This document shows, one piece after another, positions 1 through 5,684 of a DNA stretch of 10,468 nt (its first letter is position 1; each line of letters starts with the position of its first letter). Made by a program: the position numbers and the translations under genes. Where the stretch lies: the NCBI GenBank assembly GCA_947176655.1, contig CAMWRK010000059.1, forward strand, positions 1 to 10,468, in the 5' to 3' direction. Under the pieces are notes generated by a model. That model did not search any database and was not told where the DNA came from. It saw only the letters and a program-made list of their open reading frames with translations. Source of the DNA: an uncultured Prevotellaceae bacterium (GTDB lineage Bacteria; Bacteroidota; Bacteroidia; Bacteroidales; Bacteroidaceae).

Positions 1-41
1 GGTCTTAAGCGCGAAGACCGACGGTCTTAACGCTTAAGACC
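1..41. repeat. Nested inverted repeat, possible stem-loop at the window edge
   Basis: The arms GGTCTTAAGCG (1-11) and CGCTTAAGACC (31-41) are perfect reverse complements. Inside them AAGACC (14-19) pairs with GGTCTT (23-28) around a GAC triloop, which gives one 41-nt hairpin with a 2x2 internal loop. The same bases can form two smaller hairpins instead: GGTCTT (1-6) with AAGACC (14-19), and GGTCTTAA (23-30) with TTAAGACC (34-41) around CGC. No T-run follows on the right. Two rightward frames open at the edge stop inside it, at 28-30 and 35-37, so it could cover the end of a gene cut off by the window. It may be a terminator for such a gene or a dispersed repeat; the sequence does not decide. 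Confidence 0.75.
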
Positions 42-137
42 ACGATGTCTAAACCCCGACATCACGATGCCTCGTCCGGGACACCGCAAAGACGCACTCC
101 GAAGACCTGTTCAACCCCTATATGGATGCCCGAAAGC

Positions 138-170
138 ATATTGAAATATCCTGACAAAAAGTGCTGCCTT
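138..170. repeat. Bipartite dispersed repeat, copy 1
   Basis: ATATTGAAATA (138-148) is followed 12 nt later by GTGCTGCCTT (161-170). Both halves recur in the same order at 2331-2370, with a 19-nt spacer. The ten-base core TATTGAAATA also occurs at 5649-5658. Read leftward, the order is AAGGCAGCAC then TATTTCAATAT, as in the leader of the phosphoesterase gene, which suggests a duplicated leader or a shared signal. The function is unknown. Confidence 0.5.
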
Positions 171-241
171 GACAAAATATACAGCCCTCCGGCATGCCTC
201 GGGGCGGATTTTGCTCCCCTATATTATATATAAGGTATGTG

Positions 242-285
242 CGCAGACGGCATCCTATCCTAAGGAAGACAGGATGCCGTCTGCG
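242..285. repeat. Perfect 15-bp stem-loop in a gene-free region
   Basis: CGCAGACGGCATCCT (242-256) and AGGATGCCGTCTGCG (271-285) are exact reverse complements separated by 14 nt. Neither side carries a good T-run: TTTT appears only 13 nt past the right arm, and the left side is an alternating AT stretch. It lies about 60 nt beyond the terminator of the leftward phosphoesterase gene. It could be a backup terminator, part of a small RNA, or a REP-like repeat. Confidence 0.8.
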
Positions 286-339
286 GTATGGATACGATTT
301 TGTCCATAGTATTCTTCGGGGGCTGACATTGGCAGAGAC

Positions 340-385
340 AAAAAGCCGTCGTCGGGAGGAGTGGCTCTCCTCCTCCCGACGACGG
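340..385 (-). terminator. Intrinsic terminator of the leftward phosphoesterase gene
   Basis: A perfect 16-bp GC-rich stem (346-361 with 370-385) has an 8-nt loop. Read leftward, it is followed after one base by five T residues (344-340). It begins 28 nt past the TAG stop of the gene at 414-2285. This is the textbook form of a Rho-independent terminator, with an unusually long stem. Confidence 0.88.
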
Positions 386-401
386 AGACGGAGACGGAGG
401 A
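384..401. repeat. Short GGAGAC tandem repeat
   Basis: GGAGAC occurs twice in tandem (384-389, 390-395), followed by the partial copy GGAGGA (396-401). It sits between the terminator stem and the stop codon of the leftward gene. It is probably incidental low-complexity sequence. Confidence 0.5.
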
Positions 402-413
402 ACGGAGAGTGGG

Positions 414-2285
414 CTATAAATCCCACGTGCCAAGTTCCTTGCCGTCGGCATCAAGAACGCGCAGCGTCATGTCCTTGCCCTTGCGGGAGAGAACCATCAT
501 CGTGGCCTCATTCGTGGCCGGGCCGCCTCCTATGCACACAGGAAAGGGATTGCCCTTGTCGCCAGCCGGATGGTAACGAAACTCATGCGTATGGGCACTG
601 ACATTGAGGTCGAAACGTGCCTTGCCGAGTATGGGACACCAAAGTTCGGAACAGGGCTGATACTTATCCGTATTGCCCCACAGGGGAATGTGGTTGACCA
701 GCACACGACGCCCGGCACGCCGGAAAGGCCGGCTCCGCATCTCCTCGCGCAGGAAGTCCTGCTGCTGGCGACGGAATGCCGTAAAATCGTTCAGGCCGTA
801 GTACACCCAGTGGTCATCGGGCTTGTCCTCTCCGCAGTCCAGTATCACAAAACGCGTGTCGCCCCAGCTGAAAGCCCCGTATGTCTGTCCGCCGGGATGT
901 TCCAACAGAGAAGGCAGGCCGGCGGAATATGCGTTGCGTATCTCATGGTTGCCGCGCACGAAGAATGCGGGAATCTCTGCCGTGTTGAACCGCGATGTCA
1001 GGCTATGCACGGTACGTATGGCATCCTCCCTGTCGGAGGGTTCAGCCAGACAGTCACCGTTGAAGACGATGAAATCGTGCGGAACGGTGGCGGCGAGGGC
1101 GGCCATCTTGCGTATTGTCGCGCCATACTGGTGAAGGTCATTGAATATCAGAGCCGTGAAATCCGTCTGGTTCTCTGCCGGAAGACGGAACGAGTAGAAC
1201 TGTGTCCTCAACGTGTCGCCGAAGATTTTGCTGTATGCAGCATAGTGCAGTATCTCGCGGGCACAAACACGGTAGAAATATTGCTGTCCGGGCAGCAGTC
1301 CCTCAAGCCGCACACGGTGTTCTATGTCGTGGCACACAGCCTGGCCGCCATACTCCATGGTGGCGCGGCGCAGAGACAGGGTATCGGTGCCGTACTCCAC
1401 CCAGGCATGCACCCTGGTACGGGTCTGGAACATCACGGAGACACCTCCGCCGGTGGGATTCTGAAGGTAAGGTTCGCCCACAAGCATGCGCTGCGCAGGT
1501 GTCTTCAGTTGGAAGCGCACGAGCACAGGGCGGTGGTCCGAGGTGTGGCCGTAGTCGGGAACCTCAGCCGAGCGCACTACGACAGGTGCAGATGTCGGCT
1601 TGTATGCCGTAACATAGTCGATGCACTCTTCAGGAGATTTGGCCGGAAAGGTGTTCTTGTCTTTGGAGGACAGTATGGTGAAGTCGTTCTGGAGAAGCTC
1701 CATAAACGGAGAGTCAGGCGTGTCGTTGAAGTCGCCGGCCAGCAGGAAAGGTTTGGAGCAGCACTGTGCCTCGGAACGAATGATGTCGAGCGATGCAGCG
1801 CGGTCGGCCTCTGTGAGCGACAGGTGCGTACAGGCAAGCACTATGTCGCGGAACTCGGCAACCAGCAGAGTACGGGCCTCCTCCCTGCCTGGCAGAGGAA
1901 CACGGCGCACGGAGAGAGGGCGTTCTCTGGAGAGTATGCCTATGCCATATTTGCCGCCGTCGAACTTTATGGCCGGAGAAAAAACAGGATAATATTGCGT
2001 CTGCAGAGCCAATTCACGCAGAATGTCCATACGACCGCTTCTGGCAGTGACACTGTCCAGTTCCTGCAAAGCCACGAAATCGGCATTGCTCTTCAGAATG
2101 GTGGACGCAATGTCGGCAATATCCTTATGGCCGTCATCGGCGGTGGCATTGCGGATGTTGAAGGTCATCAATGCAATCTGCCCCGGAGCATAACCGTAGC
2201 CCGCAGGGCGGGAATAGGCTGCCATGCCGCCAATGCACAGAAGCCCGATAACGAGAAAAACGAGATTACGTTTGAAGTTACTCAT
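414..2285 (-). CDS. Exported two-domain phosphoesterase: EEP domain fused to a calcineurin-like metallophosphatase
   Basis: The 623-aa protein begins with a hydrophobic signal or anchor segment (about residues 7-24), so it is probably exported. Residues 35-260 form an endonuclease/exonuclease/phosphatase (DNase I-like) domain with the family's catalytic marks: TFN at 41-43, QE at 74-75, H154, GDFN at 184-187 and SDH at 249-251. Residues 268-365 look like the fibronectin-like domain that precedes purple-acid-type phosphatases. Residues 376-600 are a calcineurin-like metallophosphatase with NDxH (382-385), GD (410-411), GNHE (445-448), NH (531-532) and AHTH (564-567). Both active sites look complete. 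The substrate cannot be told; phosphodiesters or phosphomonoesters in the periplasm are likely. The frame is open to 2588, but that start would overlap lpxK. I chose ATG at 2285 because the signal segment follows and a promoter lies upstream. ATG at 2294 is an alternative. Confidence 0.9.
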   Translation of the reverse strand: MSNFKRNLVFLVIGLLCIGGMAAYSRPAGYGYAPGQIALMTFNIRNATADDGHKDIADIASTILKSNADFVALQELDSVTARSGRMDILRELALQTQYYPVFSPAIKFDGGKYGIGILSRERPLSVRRVPLPGREEARTLLVAEFRDIVLACTHLSLTEADRAASLDIIRSEAQCCSKPFLLAGDFNDTPDSPFMELLQNDFTILSSKDKNTFPAKSPEECIDYVTAYKPTSAPVVVRSAEVPDYGHTSDHRPVLVRFQLKTPAQRMLVGEPYLQNPTGGGVSVMFQTRTRVHAWVEYGTDTLSLRRATMEYGGQAVCHDIEHRVRLEGLLPGQQYFYRVCAREILHYAAYSKIFGDTLRTQFYSFRLPAENQTDFTALIFNDLHQYGATIRKMAALAATVPHDFIVFNGDCLAEPSDREDAIRTVHSLTSRFNTAEIPAFFVRGNHEIRNAYSAGLPSLLEHPGGQTYGAFSWGDTRFVILDCGEDKPDDHWVYYGLNDFTAFRRQQQDFLREEMRSRPFRRAGRRVLVNHIPLWGNTDKYQPCSELWCPILGKARFDLNVSAHTHEFRYHPAGDKGNPFPVCIGGGPATNEATMMVLSRKGKDMTLRVLDADGKELGTWDL

Positions 2286-2330
2286 AACTGTCATTTGTCT
2301 ATACAATTGAATTAAACGATATATTCCGGT

Positions 2331-2370
2331 ATATTGAAATACTGTCAGACGAACAGAAATGTGCTGCCTT
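2331..2370. repeat. Bipartite dispersed repeat, copy 2, in the phosphoesterase leader
   Basis: ATATTGAAATA (2331-2341) and GTGCTGCCTT (2361-2370) repeat the two halves found at 138-170. If the leftward promoter at 2378-2408 is right, both lie at the start of the untranslated leader of the phosphoesterase mRNA, with AAGGCAGCAC near its 5' end. Confidence 0.5.
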
Positions 2371-2377
2371 ATGGATA

Positions 2378-2408
2378 CAAATTTAGGGCAAAAAAGCTGA
2401 CAGACAAC
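2378..2408 (-). promoter_or_regulatory. Candidate Bacteroidetes promoter for the phosphoesterase gene
   Basis: Read leftward, TAAATTTG (2385-2378) matches the TAnnTTTG -7 box exactly. A GTTG (2408-2405), one mismatch from TTTG, lies 19 nt upstream. Transcription would start near 2371 and give a leader of roughly 86 nt. A dyad ACAGAC/GTCTGT (2400-2405, 2411-2416) overlaps the -33 box and could be an operator. Confidence 0.5.
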
Positions 2409-2467
2409 AGGTCTGTACCCATATTTCACAGACACGTGCCACAAGCAGACCGAAAACATGGGAATAT

Positions 2468-2499
2468 TTTGGAGGTCTGAAATAAAAACATTATCTTTG
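2468..2499 (+). promoter_or_regulatory. Bacteroidetes-type promoter for lpxK
   Basis: TTTG (2468-2471) and TATCTTTG (2492-2499) are exact matches to the -33 and -7 boxes of the Bacteroidetes primary sigma factor, spaced 20 nt apart. Transcription would start about 2506, some 30 nt before the lpxK ATG at 2536. This rules out the upstream in-frame ATG at 2458 as the main start. Confidence 0.8.
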
Positions 2500-2535
2500 T
2501 TCGCAATAAAAGACCATTTTATTCTCTCCGCACCT

Positions 2536-3651
2536 ATGGAAGGCGACCTCATAAGAACCAACACCTGGCTGACACCCTTGGCCTGCATCTACGGGTGGCT
2601 GATGTCGGCAAGGAACCTCCTCTTTGACTGGGGGGTGCTGGAGAGCCGACAATACGACATACCCGTTATCTCCGTGGGCAACATCACCGTAGGCGGGACA
2701 GGGAAAACACCTCACATAGAATATCTTGTCAGCCTGCTGTCAGGCAGATACAGGGTGGCCGTGCTAAGCCGCGGATACAAGCGCAAGAGCCGCGGATATG
2801 TCCTCGCCACACCCGACACGCCGATGGAGATGATCGGCGACGAGCCATGGCAGATGGCACAGAAGTTCCGGAACATATACGTTGCCGTGGACGCAGACAG
2901 ACGGCATGGCATAGAACGTCTGATGACGGACAAGGAGACGTGCGACGTCCAGGTGATACTGCTGGACGATGCTTTCCAGCACAGATATGTCACGCCAGGC
3001 AAGAACATACTGCTCACCGACTATCACCGGCTCATAACCCGCGATGCCATACTTCCGGCAGGCAGACTGCGCGAATCGGCACATGGCAAGGAGCGCGCCA
3101 ACATGGTAATAGTGACGAAATGTCCGGAAAACCTGTCACCAATGGAGTACCGCATCGTGGCAGAGTCGTTGCAGCTGAGACCCTACCAGCAACTTTTCTT
3201 CAGCACGGTCAGATACGGGCGTCTTGTCAACGTCCTCACCCACGAGATACGGCCAATGTCGGACATGAAACACTACAATGTCCTGTTGCTTACCGGAATA
3301 GGCTGTCCGGGACAGATGAAGATGGATCTGAACAGGCGCTTCGCTTCGATAACACCCCTGAACTATGCCGACCACCACTATTACACCGACGGGGACATGG
3401 ATACCATATCGGCAGAACTGGAAGCACTGCCGCAGCCACGGATGATAATCACCACAGAAAAGGACGTGACGCGCCTTATGTCCATGCAGTCGCTGCCCGA
3501 CCGTATAGCCGCACACATCTGGGTGTTGCCCATAGGGATAAGATTCATGCAGGGAAAGGAAAGAATATTCAACGATAAAATCACAGGTTATGTACAAAAG
3601 AATATCAGAAACCGCGGAATGGCTCAAAGCCAGAATGACGACAAAGCCTGA
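2536..3651 (+). CDS. lpxK: Tetraacyldisaccharide 4'-kinase (lipid A)
   Basis: LpxK phosphorylates the 4' position of the tetraacyldisaccharide 1-phosphate to give lipid IVA, at the cytoplasmic face of the inner membrane. The 371-aa protein has an N-terminal hydrophobic, membrane-associating stretch (about 11-34, with the RNLLFDWG segment), the Walker A loop VGGTGKT at 52-58 inside SVGNITVGGTGKTP, SRGYKR at 78-83, the conserved DDAFQHR at 144-150 and RLRE at 177-180. The length suits a Bacteroidales LpxK. The frame stays open back to ATG 2458, but the family begins at about the ATG at 2536, which lies just past a strong promoter. The last dozen residues, after YVQKNIRN, look like an extension beyond the family's usual end, and they overlap the start of punA in another frame. 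Confidence 0.95.
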   Translation: MEGDLIRTNTWLTPLACIYGWLMSARNLLFDWGVLESRQYDIPVISVGNITVGGTGKTPHIEYLVSLLSGRYRVAVLSRGYKRKSRGYVLATPDTPMEMIGDEPWQMAQKFRNIYVAVDADRRHGIERLMTDKETCDVQVILLDDAFQHRYVTPGKNILLTDYHRLITRDAILPAGRLRESAHGKERANMVIVTKCPENLSPMEYRIVAESLQLRPYQQLFFSTVRYGRLVNVLTHEIRPMSDMKHYNVLLLTGIGCPGQMKMDLNRRFASITPLNYADHHYYTDGDMDTISAELEALPQPRMIITTEKDVTRLMSMQSLPDRIAAHIWVLPIGIRFMQGKERIFNDKITGYVQKNIRNRGMAQSQNDDKA

Positions 3652-4399
3652 AACAGCCATAATCCTGGGCACGGGTCTGGGAGAACTGGCCAAAGAAATA
3701 GAGAAAGAGCTGGTAATACCATATACGGAGATACCTGCCTTCCCCGTCAGCACTGTCGAGGGACATGCCGGATGCCTGATTTTCGGCAAACTCGGAGGCA
3801 AGGACATTCTGGCCATGGAAGGGCGTTTCCACTACTATGAGGGATACAGCATGCAGGAGGTGACATTCCCCATACGTGTCATGTATGAACTTGGCATAAA
3901 GACCCTGTTAGTAAGCAACGCCGCAGGAGGCACCAATCCCGACTACCGCATCGGCGACCTGATGGTCATAACCGACCAGATAAACTTCATGCCGGAAAAT
4001 CCTCTGCGAGGACGCAACCTGCCACAGGGGCCGCGTTTCCCTGACATGGGACACGCCTACGACCCAGACCTGATAGCCCTTGCCGACACCATAGCACAGG
4101 AGAAAGGCATAGAGGTACGCCACGGCGTGTACCTGGCCACGCAGGGGCCTACCTACGAGACGCCCTCCGAGTACAGGATGTTCGCGCGCTGGGGTGCCGA
4201 TGCCGTGGGCATGAGCACCGTGCCTGAAGTGATCGTGGCACGCCATTGCGGCATACGCTGCTTCGGCATAAGCATAATAACCGACCTGGGCGGACACGAA
4301 CAGATAACGAAGGTGACGCACGAGGATGTGCAGAAAGCCGCTGCAGAGGCACAACCACGCATGGCGGCCATAATGGGAGAGATGATAGCACGCTCGTGA
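3590..4399 (+). CDS. punA: Purine nucleoside phosphorylase, trimeric (class I) type
   Basis: This enzyme cleaves purine nucleosides with phosphate to give the free base and ribose 1-phosphate, for purine salvage in the cytoplasm. The 269-aa protein aligns end to end with the trimeric PNP family: GTGLG (27-31), GRFHYYEGY (78-86), VSNAAGGTN (108-116), GPRFPDM (147-153), QGPTYETPSE (185-194) and VGMSTVPEVIVARHCG (206-221). Phosphate- and base-site residues match human PNP by motif (E190 for E201, M208 for M219, H244 for H257). The human base-recognition Asn243 is Asp232 here. The start at 3590 keeps the conserved N-terminal helix and means a 62-nt overlap with lpxK. ATG 3635 would cut that helix. 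It is probably co-transcribed with lpxK and thiL. Confidence 0.95.
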   Translation: MYKRISETAEWLKARMTTKPETAIILGTGLGELAKEIEKELVIPYTEIPAFPVSTVEGHAGCLIFGKLGGKDILAMEGRFHYYEGYSMQEVTFPIRVMYELGIKTLLVSNAAGGTNPDYRIGDLMVITDQINFMPENPLRGRNLPQGPRFPDMGHAYDPDLIALADTIAQEKGIEVRHGVYLATQGPTYETPSEYRMFARWGADAVGMSTVPEVIVARHCGIRCFGISIITDLGGHEQITKVTHEDVQKAAAEAQPRMAAIMGEMIARS

Positions 4400-4453
4400 T
4401 TTCTCCGCAAGCGGCAACCGCCGAAGAAAACACATACAATCAAGAACATAGGA

Positions 4454-5539
4454 ATGGAAATAGCAGAATTGGGCGAGTTCGGTCTGATAAGACGGCTCGC
4501 CGGAGATATTACGCCCGTCAACGAATCCACGGTAAAAGGCACAGGTGACGACTGCGCGGTGATTTCGACAGACGGAGCACAAGAGACTCTCGTAACCACA
4601 GACATGCTGATGGAGGGTGTGCACTTCGATCTTACCTACATGCCACTGCGGCATCTCGGCTATAAGGCCGTGATGGTAAACCTCAGCGATATCTATGCCA
4701 TGAACGGCACACCGAAACAGATTACCGTCAGCCTTGCCATAAGCAAACGTTTCCTCGTAGAGGACATAGAGGAGCTGTACAGCGGCATGAGGCTGGCATG
4801 CGAACAACACCACGTGGACATTGTGGGCGGCGATACCACAAGCAGCATGACTGGACTGGCCATAAGCATAACGGCCATAGGTACAGCAGCGAAAGGCGAG
4901 GCCGTGTACCGCAGCGGAGCACACGAGACAGACCTGATATGCGTGTCGGGCAATCTGGGAGCCGCCTACATGGGATTGCAGATTCTGGAACGTGAAAAAG
5001 CGGTATACAACGAACAGGTGCGGGAGACGACAGCCCAGGCACGCAGGAACGGTGCCGACGTAGAGGAAGCCATAGCACGCATCCCCCAGCCGGACTTCGC
5101 CGGAAAGGAGTATCTGCTGGAAAGGCAGATGAAGCCCGAGGCCAAGAAGGACATCATAGAAAGACTGCGCGAAGCGGGTGTGAGGCCCACGGCCATGATA
5201 GACATCTCCGACGGTCTGAGTAGCGAATTGATGCACATCTGCGAACAGAGCCACTGCGGATGCCGCATATACGAGGAACGCATACCGCTGGACTACCAGA
5301 CAGCCGTAGCTGCGGAGGAATTCAACATGAACGTCAGCACGTGCGCACTCAACGGGGGCGAGGACTACGAACTTCTATTCACCGTCCCGCTGACAGCCAA
5401 CGATACGGTCAGTGCCATAGAAGATGTAAAAGTCATAGGCTACATCACTGCCGAGAGCCTTGGTAAAGCACTGATAAGCAGGGACGGCAACGAGTTCGAG
5501 CTGAAAGCGCAGGGCTGGAATCCGCTGAAACAGCCATAA
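4454..5539 (+). CDS. thiL: Thiamine-monophosphate kinase
   Basis: ThiL uses ATP to convert thiamine monophosphate to thiamine pyrophosphate, the last step of cofactor synthesis, in the cytoplasm. The 361-aa protein belongs to the AIR synthase-like (PurM/SelD) fold. GTGDDCAV (29-36), TTDMLMEGVHFD (48-59), NLSDIYAMNG (76-85) and GGDTTSS (125-131) form the Mg-ATP site. MIDISDGLSSEL (248-259) and LNGGEDYELLFTV (299-311) are the C-terminal signatures. A charged insert around 184-210 seems longer than in the relatives I remember. The gene lies 54 nt after punA with no promoter or TPP riboswitch visible between them, so it probably shares the lpxK promoter. AUA supplies 16 of its 27 isoleucine codons by my hand count. 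Confidence 0.96.
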   Translation: MEIAELGEFGLIRRLAGDITPVNESTVKGTGDDCAVISTDGAQETLVTTDMLMEGVHFDLTYMPLRHLGYKAVMVNLSDIYAMNGTPKQITVSLAISKRFLVEDIEELYSGMRLACEQHHVDIVGGDTTSSMTGLAISITAIGTAAKGEAVYRSGAHETDLICVSGNLGAAYMGLQILEREKAVYNEQVRETTAQARRNGADVEEAIARIPQPDFAGKEYLLERQMKPEAKKDIIERLREAGVRPTAMIDISDGLSSELMHICEQSHCGCRIYEERIPLDYQTAVAAEEFNMNVSTCALNGGEDYELLFTVPLTANDTVSAIEDVKVIGYITAESLGKALISRDGNEFELKAQGWNPLKQP

Positions 5540-5563
5540 GGTACATTTCACGTACATACCTTA
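5537..5563 (+). other. Inverted repeat spanning the thiL stop codon
   Basis: TAAGGTA (5537-5543), which includes the TAA stop, pairs with TACCTTA (5557-5563) over a 13-nt loop. It is AT-rich and weak. It could act in mRNA 3'-end formation or be chance. Confidence 0.4.
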
Positions 5564-5616
5564 ATATCATATATCAGGTAGTTATATATTATATAAGCAA
5601 CTGTAACATGAAATAG

Positions 5617-5646
5617 CCCCCCGCCGAAAATACTTCGGACGGGGGG
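5617..5646. terminator. Terminator between convergent thiL and the patatin gene
   Basis: CCCCCCG (5617-5623) pairs with CGGGGGG (5640-5646), and CCGAA (5624-5628) with TTCGG (5634-5638), around loop AATAC with one bulged A at 5639. This is a very stable stem between two convergent transcription units. T-runs are poor on both sides (ATTATTG rightward, CTATTTC leftward), so it may serve both directions with moderate efficiency. It starts 77 nt past the thiL stop and lies 38 nt past the patatin stop. Confidence 0.75.
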
Positions 5647-5648
5647 AT

Positions 5649-5658
5649 TATTGAAATA
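5649..5658. repeat. TATTGAAATA, third intergenic copy
   Basis: This ten-base sequence is identical to the cores at 139-148 and 2332-2341. It lies 2 nt after the convergent terminator stem. The partner GTGCTGCCTT is absent here, but the AT run TATATTATATA (5585-5595), also seen at 220-230, is close by. Confidence 0.45.
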
Positions 5659-5684
5659 AGGCCTGTTGGGACAAGTTCGTTAAT

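Larger units (their letters stand above)
42..340. other. Gene-free region between the left edge and the first terminator
   Basis: I see no credible gene here. The open frames crossing it on both strands are arginine-rich, match no family I know and run through the stem-loops. It contains a short dyad GATGTC (44-49)/GACATC (58-63), the octamer palindrome GGCATGCC (191-198), an AT run TATATTATATA (220-230) that recurs at 5585-5595, one copy of a dispersed sequence (138-148, with its partner at 161-170), and a perfect stem-loop at 242-285. A 25-codon leftward frame (62-139) starts right at the 138-148 element. It has no recognisable homology and I do not call it a gene. Confidence 0.6.

Noticed and set aside
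1..130. Integron attC site or CRISPR repeats at the left edge
   Set aside because: There are no paired attC core sites and no integrase. The repeats alternate in orientation and have no regular spacers.
62..139. 25-codon leftward frame starting at the dispersed repeat
   Set aside because: It is too short to support, has no recognised match and no clear promoter. It is mentioned only in connection with the repeat.
194..601. Arginine-rich open frames on both strands near the left end (also 118-426 and 260-454)
   Set aside because: They run through the terminator stem and the GGAGAC repeat, which explain the Arg runs, and show no homology I recognise.
570..2315. 581-codon rightward open frame
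   Set aside because: It lies wholly opposite the phosphoesterase gene, whose motifs are clear. The antisense product has no recognisable domains.
2286..2588. N-terminal extension of the phosphoesterase to 2588
   Set aside because: It would cross its own candidate promoter and overlap the start of lpxK, and it places about 100 residues before a typical signal segment.
4400..4453. TPP riboswitch before thiL
   Set aside because: The gap is only 54 nt and lacks the conserved CUGAGA-type core. It holds just a tiny GCGG-CAA-CCGC stem.
3908..5254. 448-codon leftward open frame opposite punA and thiL
   Set aside because: It is a shadow of two well-identified genes; it spans both and is rich in His, Cys and Tyr without family signatures.
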